Positions 23,179 to 33,598 are shown, numbered from the stretch's first letter. The stretch: 64,000 bases of DNA from Gautieria morchelliformis (GCA_015179125.1 WHVA01000226.1:62001-126000), one strand, 5' to 3'. Numbers and translations are program-made. Notes: generated by a model from the letters alone, not told the origin.

Positions 23179-23269
23179 TGACTCAACCAATCCAGGCACA
23201 ACTTGGTGAGTCAGGAGTACATGACTCAGCCAAGCTGTGCTATGGCACATGACCCTTTTCAGTGAGTCA
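23179..23269 (+). promoter_or_regulatory. Four TGA[C/G]TCA sites in the G4 LTR
   Basis: TGACTCA at 23179-23185 and 23222-23228, and TGAGTCA at 23207-23213 and 23263-23269, lie within 91 bp. This is the Gcn4/AP-1 (fungal Cpc1-type bZIP) consensus. The cluster recurs in the truncated copy (15080-15170) and the right LTR (41260-41350 and beyond). About 160 bp downstream lies the TATA box. An amino-acid-starvation response of the LTR promoter is inferred from the motif only. Confidence 0.5.
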
Positions 23270-23429
23270 TTCCTGACAAATCAAGCTCTGATTGGTAGGA
23301 AGCATGGTAGAGTCCCCTGGAAACTGCCAGTTTCTTCCAACCCTTTCTTCCATCTTCCACAAGCTTCTTCCCCCATTCCATTAATAGATAGAAGGTTCTA
23401 CCTGCTTACTAAGCTCTTGTACATTACAA

Positions 23430-23437
23430 TATAAAAG
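23430..23437 (+). promoter_or_regulatory. TATA box of G4 LTR
   Basis: TATAAAAG within ACAATATAAAAGGAGG is kept in all G4-family LTR copies (near 15332, 23430, 38662, 42210), at a constant distance from the LTR end. Confidence 0.55.
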
Positions 23438-24399
23438 GAGGCCCTTTGCCTGCCCTTTGAGCAATCAATCTACCCATCTTCTATCCTACACAGCTTGTGT
23501 GACTTGCACATCTTACCTAAGTTCCTAACCCGAACTAGAATACTACTCTTGCTTAGAGTAACTATTCTTAGTTAAGTAGTTGCTTTACTGCTTAGCCACT
23601 TAGCCTAACCCGCTGGGTGAAACTCTACAGAGTGAGGTTGGCAATCGATTTTCTTGTCAATTAGCACTCCAATACCCGAGACGAGCTGTTCAGTTGATTT
23701 TCCTGTTCAGTGACTTTCACAAGTCAAGTCAAGTTGTGCGTGAAAGCCACTTCACATTACTCTCTCGTTATTGCAGTGCATTGACGTTGGTCGACCCAAT
23801 CCACTTACAAACTCTCCTGCGGAGCCTATTCTCTCTTTTATAAAAAGGAATACTCTTGGACCCTGATAGTGTCCTTGAACCTACACACTCTTTTAGTTTA
23901 TTGTTCAGTGCAGCTAAGAAACGCATTGCCTTCTACCTGTAATAACTTGGACTAGTTATTACACAGATTGCAACCAAGGTACAAATATTAAATTATTTCC
24001 GGAGTTGTGCTGCTGCATTGAATTGGTATTCTACTGGTCGTGTAAACGACACGTTCTGATAGACAGAGGCGTTAGCAATAACACCAAAGTCTTGAAGGGT
24101 TCCAAAACACTGGTGGACGTTCTGGGAATTGCTTTGGCAGTGCCTAGAGTGTAGAGTTTGCTACAATAGCTGAGAAAAAGAAACCTGCTATCACACAAGC
24201 AGTTCTTAACCTCGTATCCTCTTCCTTAGGAGCTTCTGTTCAGAAACTCTCAAGGGAAGGTACACATCCTTACTCTATTCTTACATCACCTCCCTCACCT
24301 TCAACTTATCTCAACCCTTGCTCAACACCCAATCGTATTGATCCTCGTTTCGAATCATTTCGCCCTCGGGACAACCTTGCCTCCTTCAAGAATAAAGGT

Positions 24400-26559
24400 A
24401 TGTCTGCATCACCTAAAAACAACTCACCTCCTAGTTCTCCTACTCGCTTACTTCCAGCTACTCCTTTGAATCATCCATACGTGGACAATTCTATGGTAGT
24501 TGAGGCTAGCCCAAGGGGGACGCCTTTAGCTCAGATGACTCGTGCATCTGAACCCATGCCAGTTGATTGGACCTTTGATGGCCCTCTAACAACCTCTCTT
24601 AACCACGTCTATCTAGCACCTAGTCAGCCTTACAAGGTCTTCAAGGTGGCTGACAGACGTAGGAATGTAAAAACTGACTTAAGGCTTTCACTTAGAAGGG
24701 ATGCTTTACTCTGCATAGCAGAGGTGCACTTTGATCGTTCTAATGCACCAGCATTTAGGACTCTCTCTCGTGCATCAGAAGGTGCCTTCAAAGATGAACT
24801 GACCTTGTTAGAGTCAGTATTGACTGGACATGCTGGACGAGTACCAGGAAGAGGAGTCATTGGATACTTCATTGAGGCATTCAAATACAATACTTTACTC
24901 GAGCATCTGACCCACATCGCTGATGGCAGGAAAGATCTCTTGCAAAGTCTGAATGTCCCTCCTCCTTCCTTGCCTACCCTGCCTCCACAATGGCTGACAG
25001 GCTCCTTATGGAGTGCTAAGGAACTAGAAGTGCTTTTTGTTATGCTGCATGAAGACGTAGAAAACTTCTTAGCCTTCTATTGGGATATTGTGGCAAAAGT
25101 CAAGGGAACTTTCAAACCTGCAAGGGATGAAATGGTCTCCCCTTCTCTACCAGACATTGCGGAACTGTCTACTGATCCGGAAGTCTTTCGGATGCGTTAT
25201 GTAGCAGCTCACAAGGTCTTGACTAGAAAAGCGGCTGCTGATAACCATTTCAATGAGCCCAGAGTTCATCTAGTTCATGAAGCTCCTGCTTTTGGACTTG
25301 ACTCTTCCCCAACTATGGTTAATCCAGTAAGTCAGAGTCACGAACCTATCTTGGCTCCCCAGCCTCGATATGTCCCTAGTCTCCCTACAGTCCCTCAAGG
25401 TGACACTGAACAAGGTCTCCCTATAGACCATGATCAGATTAGAAGAAGACAGTCTACTGCTTACACACGTGGGCCTAGGCCATCTTTGAATTTTCGCTCA
25501 CCTTACAACCAGGACCCTACCAAGCTTACTGGGTCTGATGGTTTAGAGGAGATGTTCCAAACTCCTGCTCCTAATCGAAGGAGGACTATCTTCAATATCC
25601 CAGAATCCTCTGTGGTTCCTTCTAGAACCCATGGAGTTTCCGGAGGAGCACCCCCTCCAGGAGGTGGCCCTTCTGATGATGAGTCCTCAGACCCTCCTCA
25701 CACACCTAGTCGCTATCCTCCTATTCTTCCTCAACTCCCTTCAGGAGGAAGAAGTAACCCACCTGGTAGACCTGATGACTCAGGCCCACCTGATGACTCA
25801 GGCCCACCTGATGACTCAGGCCCACCTGATGACTCAGGCCCACCTGATGGTGGTAATGGTGGTGGTGGTGGCGGTGGAGACCCTAACCCATACAGGGGGG
25901 ATGGTCTTAAAGAGGATAAGTCTGGCTCTGAAACCTCCTTCAATCAGAGCAAGATGGAAGCCTATTTTGATAACAAGTTGCATCCTGACTTGGTCCCTGA
26001 ATGGGATGGCAATCCTGACACTTTGGCACAATGGATTTTAAAGGTGAACCACCTATCTCAAAACTCAACCACAGTCTTCAAACAACTGAGACGAATTGTT
26101 CCAATGAGACTGCGTAAGAGTGTGGAACGCTGGTTCTTTTCCTTACCCTTGTCCTATCGTCAAGAAGCCACTCTGGATTGGAAGTCAATCAGAGACGTAA
26201 TTGGGGCTTATTACATGAACCGAGCTTGGCTTGATAGACAGAAGGCCAGAGCGAACCGTGCTACTTTCCGAGAAGCTGGCCATGCTAATGAGACTCCTAG
26301 TGAGTATTACGTTAGAAAGGCAGAGCTGCTGAGGCTGGTCAGTAAGCTGACAGACTCAGAACTCATTATGGAAATTATGAATGGAGCTCCACCCTACTGG
26401 CACACTGTTATCGATGCTCGCCGGTGTGCTGATGCAGTTGAATTCCAATCTGCTATCAAGTATCACGAGGAATCCTTATCTCATCCACCTTTCACCTCTG
26501 GTGATAGTATGGAAAGGCGCATTAGAAATTTGGAAAGTGCTTTGCAATCCATGTTGTGA
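24400..26559 (+). CDS. G4 gag (719 aa, fossil)
   Basis: The ATG at 24400 opens 719 codons. The N-terminal half is proline/serine-rich with a conserved block (YKVFKVADRRRNVKTDLRLS, RVPGRGVIGYFIEAFKYNTL). Then comes a PDDSGP hexapeptide repeat and polyglycine (about residues 458-490), followed by the retrotransposon gag core (LHPDLVPEWDGNPDTLAQWI, FREAGHANETPSEYYVRKAE, MEIMNGAPPYWHTVIDARRC). This is the capsid-forming protein. Its C-terminal nucleocapsid part lies beyond the insert at 26557-27578. Confidence 0.85.
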   Translation: MSASPKNNSPPSSPTRLLPATPLNHPYVDNSMVVEASPRGTPLAQMTRASEPMPVDWTFDGPLTTSLNHVYLAPSQPYKVFKVADRRRNVKTDLRLSLRRDALLCIAEVHFDRSNAPAFRTLSRASEGAFKDELTLLESVLTGHAGRVPGRGVIGYFIEAFKYNTLLEHLTHIADGRKDLLQSLNVPPPSLPTLPPQWLTGSLWSAKELEVLFVMLHEDVENFLAFYWDIVAKVKGTFKPARDEMVSPSLPDIAELSTDPEVFRMRYVAAHKVLTRKAAADNHFNEPRVHLVHEAPAFGLDSSPTMVNPVSQSHEPILAPQPRYVPSLPTVPQGDTEQGLPIDHDQIRRRQSTAYTRGPRPSLNFRSPYNQDPTKLTGSDGLEEMFQTPAPNRRRTIFNIPESSVVPSRTHGVSGGAPPPGGGPSDDESSDPPHTPSRYPPILPQLPSGGRSNPPGRPDDSGPPDDSGPPDDSGPPDDSGPPDGGNGGGGGGGDPNPYRGDGLKEDKSGSETSFNQSKMEAYFDNKLHPDLVPEWDGNPDTLAQWILKVNHLSQNSTTVFKQLRRIVPMRLRKSVERWFFSLPLSYRQEATLDWKSIRDVIGAYYMNRAWLDRQKARANRATFREAGHANETPSEYYVRKAELLRLVSKLTDSELIMEIMNGAPPYWHTVIDARRCADAVEFQSAIKYHEESLSHPPFTSGDSMERRIRNLESALQSML
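25771..25842 (+). repeat. 18-bp minisatellite in G4 gag (4 units)
   Basis: Four perfect units of CCTGATGACTCAGGCCCA at 25771-25842 encode PDDSGP repeats, followed by a GGT-rich run encoding polyglycine. The unit is in phase with the frame and contains TGACTCA, so the site cluster of the LTR recurs here by chance or otherwise. Confidence 0.9.
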
Positions 26560-27578
26560 CAAACGCAATTATTTTCACTTCAAATCGTTTATATATAAAA
26601 AGAAACTAATAAAGAAAGAAAGAAAAACAAAAGAAACAGAAATTATATTCATGACAGACGTCGGCGCAGACGATGATCACACGAATTTATCACATGCTAT
26701 ATTACTCATAGATCGGGTAATATACAGGAGTTCGAGCATCGACCACATGCGGTCGATCAGGGACGGCGCGCCTATCAAGTGATGGCATCGGCCATGATGT
26801 CGACAGGCGCCAGGCCATAGGCACCGAGGGGTGCTGGTGTTAGAATTGTCTGGGCTTTGGAATAGAGATCTGTACCTAGTATACAAAGCCCCTGTCCACA
26901 TGGTGTTAGGATAGTAATCAGTCAGACGTGTCATGGGATTAGAATAGAAAATGGATCTGAGTCTACCCTGCCCAGCATATATGCTGGGCTTGGAGATGGG
27001 GCCGCTGTCTCTGTGCCCTTTCTGTTGGGCAGCTGATTGAATATGTATACTGCAGGTGACTTTCTCAGGTCGCTCCACAGCACCCTTTACTTCTGCGCAG
27101 TCTATTGTTCTCTGCGGCGTTTGGTGCCCTCCCCATCACCCCATGACTTTATGACTATAAATCAGTCACCCCTTAGTTACAAAGTAGTTTTTCGACCCAT
27201 CCATCCAATATCTTGAACACTAGTAGTTACTATCAATATAGTATAAATAGCTAGTACACATGTATGAACGAGATCATCCAGAATCGATTATTCTGCCTCC
27301 TGAAATTACTGTAGTCTTGTTTGATAGCTACAGACCTCAGATCTTGATAGTTTATTCCAAATCTTCGTCAAGAGTCTATTATCACTGTTTACTCTATACT
27401 ACCTTAAAAGCGAACACTTTTGATTCGACTATCCCTTGGATCGACACCGTTCTTCTGTCAACACAGTCACGTGACCCTCATTCATCAGTGCTGGACGTGC
27501 CTCGAAAGACTTAGTCAGCACATAGAAGAGGGGCGAACGCAGTGGTTTCAATCACTGAGCAATAGAATTCTACTTGTT
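26557..27578. mobile_element. Unclassified insert in G4, possibly a solo LTR
   Basis: Gag coding similarity stops at about 26556 and resumes near 27580 (DTLIQKSRPRFDS, leading to the CCHC knuckle). The about 1-kb stretch between has no long ORF, begins near TGTTGTGACAAACGC, contains TGACTATAAATCAGTCACC (about 27150) as a TATA-like candidate, and ends near AATTCTACTTGTTA. Size and the promoter-like centre suggest a solo LTR, perhaps of a Ty1/copia element. I could not fix a perfect target duplication, so both ends are approximate. Confidence 0.5.
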
Positions 27579-27729
27579 AAAGGCACTAATTGATACCTTA
27601 ATCCAAAAATCCAGACCACGATTTGACTCTAGAAACACTGGGGATAGATCATTCCAAGATGCTAGAACCCATCTGGTAGGATGAACGCCAAAGCTAGGCA
27701 CTCCCAAGCATCCTAAGGATGACTCAAAT

Positions 27730-28837
27730 GTGTCTACGAGAGCTACTCCCAAATCAAAAGGAGCTAGACCATGCAGGCATTGCGGAAGCAGTAAGCATTG
27801 GGACAATGAGTGCAAACACGTGAAAGCCACGGCTTACTCTCATCTCACTCATGTTTCTGTTGAAGAAGACAATGCCTATGTGGCCTATGAGGATTTATAC
27901 CTCGAAGCCATTCACGAGTCAGAACACAGTTCTGATTCCGACCCAGCTCATGTAAACTCAATAAGTGCTGAGACTGAAGCCGAATCCGAAGAACCTCTCT
28001 TGGATCTTCATGAAGCTCCCCAGTTTCAGGAAGTTCATTGCCAGTTCACCAAACCGTCAATAAGTCTTTTTGAGAGCAAGTCCAGACTGAGGGGATCCAA
28101 CAACTCTGATGGTAATGGTACCCCTGCCCCTTCTCTTCAAGGAGAGTCTTATCCTAAAACTCGCCGAGAAAGGAGGAAACTCCTGAAAGATTCCAAACAG
28201 GTAGTAACTTTCCTGAAGAATTCTAAACTCACTAGCTGGGCCCCAAACTCTCTGATTAAACTCAGGAGGTTAATGTCCAGACCTGCGGGTTGTGCATTCC
28301 TTGGATCATCTGCCACTACCATGAACGTTTGGTTAGGGGAATATGGAAAGAATCAGCAAGCTCTAGTGGCTGACTCTGGTTCAGATATCTCCCTCATCTC
28401 TCAGAATGCTCTCAACTCTATGGAGAACCCTCCTAGGGTCAAGACGGGCCAGAAAATTAACTTGATTCAAGTTACTGGTTCATCTAAAATCTCGGGATAC
28501 GTTACTGTTCCCATTTACTTTGACTCGGACGATGGTCCTGTCCAACTTGAAATCGAAGCATATGTCGTCAAAGGAATGACAACCCCTGTTATTCTTGGAA
28601 ATGATTTCGCTGATCAATACTCCATTTCCTTAATCAGAGAAGGCTCAGATATAGCTATCTCTTATTCGGGAACACTGGTCGCAAGACCAAAATCAAGAGT
28701 TCGGTCAGCACTCCTTTACAAGATGGCCTTGCCCAACCTGGCTTCTCTTACTTCCAAGTTTAAGGCTCACAGACGCCTTAAGAAGTCCAGAAGAAGGCAG
28801 AGAGCTCTCATAGCTGATTCAAGTGTCAGGGCCCTTT
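27730..28837 (+). pseudogene. G4 nucleocapsid and protease (fossil)
   Basis: A CCHC-like knuckle (CRHCGSSKHWDNECKH) is followed by an acidic linker and a retropepsin region: ALVADSGSDISLISQNALNS, GYVTVPIYFDSDDGPVQLEI, VILGNDFADQYSISL. The copia element interrupts the frame just after an RSALLYKMALPNL stretch; gypsy sequence resumes at 34102. Confidence 0.82.
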
Positions 28838-29335
28838 TGTTGGGTGCATTTATGCTCCTGCACCAAAATCAAGCATAATATATCCAATTTGTTGTGTGGC
28901 CTTCCAATTTCTTCTCACATTGTTCTTGTATTATGCATCCATTTCTCTGGTTATTTTCGAAATTTTCCACTCATTTCTTATCTCTCTATTTCATCTTGTT
29001 ATTCCTGCTTTCACAAGCGGCTGCACCCAGCGGAGTCTGAAATGACTTCGACGCGCGAGCTCTTGGGCGCTAAAGGGCCGGGTAGTAGTACATGCGCAGT
29101 GGAACACATTTCCCCCTCTCTCAGTGACCACTAAATTCACTGAGAGAGGCAAGTAAATTAGTCTAGTAGTCTTTGCATTTATTGACCTAGAAATCCTCTA
29201 TAGTGAATTGATTTCTAGGTAGTGTATAATATATTTATAGTGACCACTAAATTCACTGAGAGAGTGAATTGATTTCTAGTCTATTCTTTTGAATAACAAG
29301 TCCATACCTACTGCCTATAATTCCTGTCCTCTACA
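28838..29335 (+). repeat. Cop1 5' LTR (498 bp)
   Basis: Its 3' part holds a hairpin, CTCTCTCAGTG (29116-29126) with CACTGAGAGAG (29138-29148). A second partial copy of the right side of this motif, plus two copies of GTGAATTGATTTCTAG, follow within 140 bp, an internal duplication. The same layout is in the right LTR. Confidence 0.94.
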
Positions 29336-29350
29336 GGGTTATGGGCCCCG
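29336..29350 (+). other. Cop1 primer-binding site, half initiator tRNA
   Basis: GGGTTATGGGCCCC directly follows the LTR. It is complementary to the anticodon arm of eukaryotic initiator tRNA-Met (GGGCUCAUAACCC), with one G-U pair at the base after the anticodon. Drosophila copia and yeast Ty5 are known to prime from cleaved initiator tRNA in this way. The ATG of the polyprotein (29341-29343) is the complement of the CAU anticodon, so start codon and primer site coincide. Confidence 0.7.
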
Positions 29351-32300
29351 GAGACACTTCTGAGAAGCTATTGGGTGTTGAGAAGCTTGCTACTGATGGA
29401 AGTAATTGGCCATTGTGGCGAGCCACTCTCATCAGCTATTTCGAGTCCAAAAATCTACTCAAGCATGTAGAAGGGAGAGTCACTCGACCTCCTGATCCTC
29501 CAGTTATGCCCCCAGGCCATATTCTTACAGAAGCTGAGGAAACTCAGATGGATAAGGCTGAGGAGAAGCTGGAGAGATACCTTGCTAGAGAAGGACAAGC
29601 CAAGACCCAGATCATCGTCTCAGTGTCAGAGTCATTAGCCCTGATGCTACAGAAGCAGAAGACAGCAAAAGAGACTTGGGATGCACTGGTCAATGAAATG
29701 ACCAAAAAGCCCAAGATGGTCCTCACCAGCCTGCAGAGACAACTCCGCAGTATGAGATGTCCTGAGGATGGAGACTTGAGAGATCACTTGGACAAGGCCC
29801 AAGACCTATATGCTCGTCTTAATGAGATGGGAGCTAGAGTTTCCGAAGAAGAATTCATGGACATCATCCTTGCATCACTTCCACCATCCTATGAGGCAGT
29901 CATGAACGCCCTTACCACTTCGCTTGAAGAATGCGGGATGCCATTGGTCCCTGATAATATTATTAGGGTACTAAAGGCTCAGTATGACAGGAAGAAAACA
30001 CTCCCGCAAGAAGAGCAGGTGTTTATTGGTTCATCTACTAAGAAGGACCAGAAGGGGCAGAAGGCGCATGTATGCACCAACTGCAAAAAGCCTGGACATT
30101 CCATCGAAAATTGCTGGGCTAAAGGAGGTGGTAAAGAAGGTCAAGGACCACGTCAGAAGAAGAAAGCCAAAGACAAGAAGAAGAAGAAGGGTAAAGCAAA
30201 AGCGAATGTTGCCGAAGAAGAGTCTACTTCTGAGGAAAGTGGTGATGGGCATCTTGCCTTCACCAATTTCGATGAGTGCTCTAATTTCAATTTGAGCACA
30301 TCCTCAGGAGTTATAGTCATACTCGACACCGGAACGACATCGCATATGACTCCTCACAAAAATTTATTGAGGAACTACTGTCAATTCTCACAGCCGAGGA
30401 CTATCCGAGCAGCCAACAAAGGTACCTTTGATGCCTTCGGCTCAGGACTGCTTGTATTATCCAACAAGGTTGGAGATAAAACAGTAGAAGTCACGTTGCA
30501 AGATACATACTATGCACCCAAAATTGCTGCTACCCTCGTCTCGATCGGTCGGTGCGATGATGCTGGCTACGACATTCGACTCGGTGGCCAGAAATGCACA
30601 ATATCTAATGCTGCTGGAAATGTATTGATGCAAGCACCGAAAGTCAATGGTTTATATCGACTAGACCTCCAGTCACCAAGTGCTCAAGCCCATATGTGTT
30701 TGTCTGCCATGGAAATTCATCAAAAGATGGGGCACATCTCGCAGAAGTCCCTACAACATCTATTAAATCATGGCATGATATTGGGCATTGAACTGAGCTC
30801 CACAGGCGATAGAATTGTCTGTGATGCGTGTATTCAGGCCAAGATTGCGCGCAAACCTCTTCCTCGAGAACCCAGAGACCGAACATCAAAATTCGGTGAC
30901 AGAATTTATTCTGATGTCTGGGGACCTGCAAGACACCTCACGATCGATAAGAAGTCATATTATGTCTCCTTTATCGATGACTACTCAAGAGAATCGGTGA
31001 TCTATCTCATGGCGAACAAATCAGAAGCATTCTCAAAGTACAAGCTCTACGAGGCTTTAATGCTTCGACAGAGAAATGTGCACATCAAGGCACTTGTTTC
31101 TGATCGAGGGGGCGAGTATACGAGCTCTGAATTCGAACAGCATCTAGCCAAACAAGGCACGAAGCATCAGTTGACGGTACACGACACACCAGAGTCCAAT
31201 GGTGTTGCGGAACGCCTGAACCGAACTCTCACTGAGAGAACTCGTGCCATGCTGCTAGAATCAGGCCTTCCTAAGATATTATGGGGCTATGCGATACAGC
31301 ATGCCAATTATCTTAGGAACAGGACGCATACAAGAGCTCTACCAGATAAAACGCCCTACGAGATGATCCACCATGAGAAACCGAATCTCAAAGACATTCA
31401 TACGTGGGGAACTGAAGTCTATGTTAAGGTCACTCAGGGAGATAAATTGGCAGCTCGTGCCAAGAGAGCTCGGTGGATAGGAATTTCTGCGCAGAGCCAT
31501 GGTCATTATATTTATTGGCCTGACTCGCACAAAGTTTCTGTCGAGCGGAACGTTGTCTTTGATTCAGAAATGAAGAAGGGAAAGGTCCCAATCATTTCTA
31601 TTGAGGAATCCAAGCTACCTACGTCTAAAGAAGAGAAGAAGGCCATTCCGGCATCAGCGCCTGTGCCCAGTCGCTTAGTCAGCGAAGAGGCAAAGATCGA
31701 AGAAATTGATGAAAGTGCACCGGAAGAATATCTTGAAAAGCTGCAACCTATTCAGGGAGTTGATGACAGACCTAGAGAAGCTGAACCGATAAGGAGAAGC
31801 GAAAGGATCCGTCAACAACAAGTGCAGCCGGCCCCATCAGGTCCCGTAACAAGATCTCAAACCCAGAGACAAGCTGGCGCACATATGACTACGCTAGTTT
31901 ACGAGGACGTTGAGGACCATAAAGAAGTTTTATTCGACCAAGAATTATCCTCCGAGATTGATGGCATCAGTAGCTATGAGTGTGCCATCAGTGCGTTTCT
32001 AACCGACGGTCAAAACAATAACAAGGCGCCGGATTTGAGTCAAATTGAACCTAGCAATGCAGACGAAGCTCTGAATAATCCTATGTGGAAGAAATCAATG
32101 GACAAAGAGTATGAGGCCCTAATCGACAAAGGAGTGTGGGAACGAACCAAACCACCTCCTGGAGCCAATATTGTCGGCAACAAATGGGTCTACCTTTGGA
32201 AGCGTAATCCAGAAGGGAAACCAATAGTACCTAAATCGAGAATGGTCGCCCAAGGCTTCACGCAGAAGTTTGGAGTTGACTATGATGAGACATACTCACC

Positions 32301-33585
32301 TGTTGCTCGGTTATCCTCCCTACGGATAATATGCGCCATTGCTGCTAGGAATGACTGGCCTATCCATCAAATGGACGTGGATTATGCATACCTCAATGCT
32401 ACGTTGCCCGAACCTATTTACATGAAGCAGCCGTATGGATATGAGTCAGGAGACAAAGGCGAAGTGCTACTTTTGAAGAAAGCACTCTACGGCCTCAAGC
32501 AATCTGGAAGAGAATGGTACAAACGTCTAAGTGGTGAATTCCACAAGTTAGGATTCACTACGTCAGCCACAGACGGGGCTGTATTTTATAGACGTGGCGG
32601 AAAGGGGCATGTGATCATTGCAACAGCTGTGGACGACCTTACCATCACAGCTGAGAATCAGTCAGTCCTGGACGAAGTCAAACGAGATCTTGCTCAGGTC
32701 TTCAGTATGAAAGATCTAGGCGAGATTCATTGGCTATTGAATCTCAAAATCGAAAGAGACTGGCAGAAGAAGACCATTGCAATTTCACAACCTGCATACA
32801 TCGAGAAGATCATCAAAAAATTTAATCTCGAAGATGCAAAGACTTATGCTACGCCTCTTGATCCAGCCGTAAAATTATCTAAAGACCAATGTCCTTCTAC
32901 AGAGAGAGGCAAGAAAGCCATGTCGAAATTTCCGTACAGACAAGCTATAGGATCACTGATGTGGGCAGCTGTAGCCACTCGACCTGACATTGCATTTGCA
33001 GTGTCATTGCTTTCGCAATTCCTCGAAAATCCAGGTGGCACACATTGGAATGCAGTCAAACGTGTCTTCAAATATTTGAAAGGCACGAAGCATTACAAGC
33101 TCACACTTGGAAGAAATCGAGACGGCTTGATGGGGTATTCAGATGCGGATTGGGGTTCACAGAGTCATAGGCGTTCGTATTCGGCATACTTATTTCAGAT
33201 TGATGGAGGCACTGTTTCATGGAGTTGCCAGAAACAGTCGATAGTAGCCCTCTCATCAACTGAAGCCGAATTCGTCGCCCTGACCCATGCGGGCAAAGAG
33301 GCTCTTTGGATGCGCCATTTTATTTCTGAAATATTCCAACCACTGAACAGACCCATCCAAGTTTATTCAGACAATCAATCAGCCATTGCCATCACGTATG
33401 GCACCCAACAACACACGAGAACCAAGCATTTCGACATCCGATTATATTTCCTTCGAGATATAATCAAAAATCAACAAGCCAAGCTCGTTTATTTGCCAAC
33501 CGAACAAATGTTGGCAGATATCCTCACCAAAGGACTTCCTAGTCCTAGAGTGAAGATTCTCAACGAGCAAATCGGAATATATTAA
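29341..33585 (+). CDS. Cop1 Gag-Pol polyprotein, 1414 aa
   Basis: Start ATG at 29341. Domains in order: UBN2-type gag (about 10-220; WPLWRATLISYFESKNLL, LRSMRCPEDGDLRDHLDKAQ); CCHC knuckle CTNCKKPGHSIENCW (about 245); aspartic protease VILDTGTTSHMTPH (about 328); pre-integrase HQKMGHISQKSLQHLL (about 460); integrase core with YSDVWGP, VSDRGGEYTSSEFEQHL and DTPESNGVAERLNRTL (about 520-630); RT with GNKWVYLWKRNPEGKPIVPK (about 945) and AVDDLTITAE (about 1095); RNase H with GYSDADWGS and SSTEAEFVAL (about 1265-1310). This PR-IN-RT-RH order is diagnostic of Ty1/copia. One frame with no visible frameshift means Gag excess must come from processing or RNA control, as in Drosophila copia. Confidence 0.95.
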   Translation: MGPGDTSEKLLGVEKLATDGSNWPLWRATLISYFESKNLLKHVEGRVTRPPDPPVMPPGHILTEAEETQMDKAEEKLERYLAREGQAKTQIIVSVSESLALMLQKQKTAKETWDALVNEMTKKPKMVLTSLQRQLRSMRCPEDGDLRDHLDKAQDLYARLNEMGARVSEEEFMDIILASLPPSYEAVMNALTTSLEECGMPLVPDNIIRVLKAQYDRKKTLPQEEQVFIGSSTKKDQKGQKAHVCTNCKKPGHSIENCWAKGGGKEGQGPRQKKKAKDKKKKKGKAKANVAEEESTSEESGDGHLAFTNFDECSNFNLSTSSGVIVILDTGTTSHMTPHKNLLRNYCQFSQPRTIRAANKGTFDAFGSGLLVLSNKVGDKTVEVTLQDTYYAPKIAATLVSIGRCDDAGYDIRLGGQKCTISNAAGNVLMQAPKVNGLYRLDLQSPSAQAHMCLSAMEIHQKMGHISQKSLQHLLNHGMILGIELSSTGDRIVCDACIQAKIARKPLPREPRDRTSKFGDRIYSDVWGPARHLTIDKKSYYVSFIDDYSRESVIYLMANKSEAFSKYKLYEALMLRQRNVHIKALVSDRGGEYTSSEFEQHLAKQGTKHQLTVHDTPESNGVAERLNRTLTERTRAMLLESGLPKILWGYAIQHANYLRNRTHTRALPDKTPYEMIHHEKPNLKDIHTWGTEVYVKVTQGDKLAARAKRARWIGISAQSHGHYIYWPDSHKVSVERNVVFDSEMKKGKVPIISIEESKLPTSKEEKKAIPASAPVPSRLVSEEAKIEEIDESAPEEYLEKLQPIQGVDDRPREAEPIRRSERIRQQQVQPAPSGPVTRSQTQRQAGAHMTTLVYEDVEDHKEVLFDQELSSEIDGISSYECAISAFLTDGQNNNKAPDLSQIEPSNADEALNNPMWKKSMDKEYEALIDKGVWERTKPPPGANIVGNKWVYLWKRNPEGKPIVPKSRMVAQGFTQKFGVDYDETYSPVARLSSLRIICAIAARNDWPIHQMDVDYAYLNATLPEPIYMKQPYGYESGDKGEVLLLKKALYGLKQSGREWYKRLSGEFHKLGFTTSATDGAVFYRRGGKGHVIIATAVDDLTITAENQSVLDEVKRDLAQVFSMKDLGEIHWLLNLKIERDWQKKTIAISQPAYIEKIIKKFNLEDAKTYATPLDPAVKLSKDQCPSTERGKKAMSKFPYRQAIGSLMWAAVATRPDIAFAVSLLSQFLENPGGTHWNAVKRVFKYLKGTKHYKLTLGRNRDGLMGYSDADWGSQSHRRSYSAYLFQIDGGTVSWSCQKQSIVALSSTEAEFVALTHAGKEALWMRHFISEIFQPLNRPIQVYSDNQSAIAITYGTQQHTRTKHFDIRLYFLRDIIKNQQAKLVYLPTEQMLADILTKGLPSPRVKILNEQIGIY

Positions 33586-33598
33586 GCTTGAGGGGGCG

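Larger units (their letters stand above)
22577..24109 (+). repeat. G4 5' LTR (1533 bp)
   Basis: It starts TGTAGGGG and ends TTCCAAAACA, preceded by TSD copy TAAGC. A pyrimidine-rich and AT-rich first third is followed by the TGA[C/G]TCA cluster (23179-23269) and a TATA box at 23430-23437. Transcription would start shortly after, so the R-U5 part is about 600 bp long. Confidence 0.92.

Noticed and set aside
27130-27260. TATA-like words considered as a host promoter
   Set aside because: They lie inside the insert within G4 and no host gene follows.
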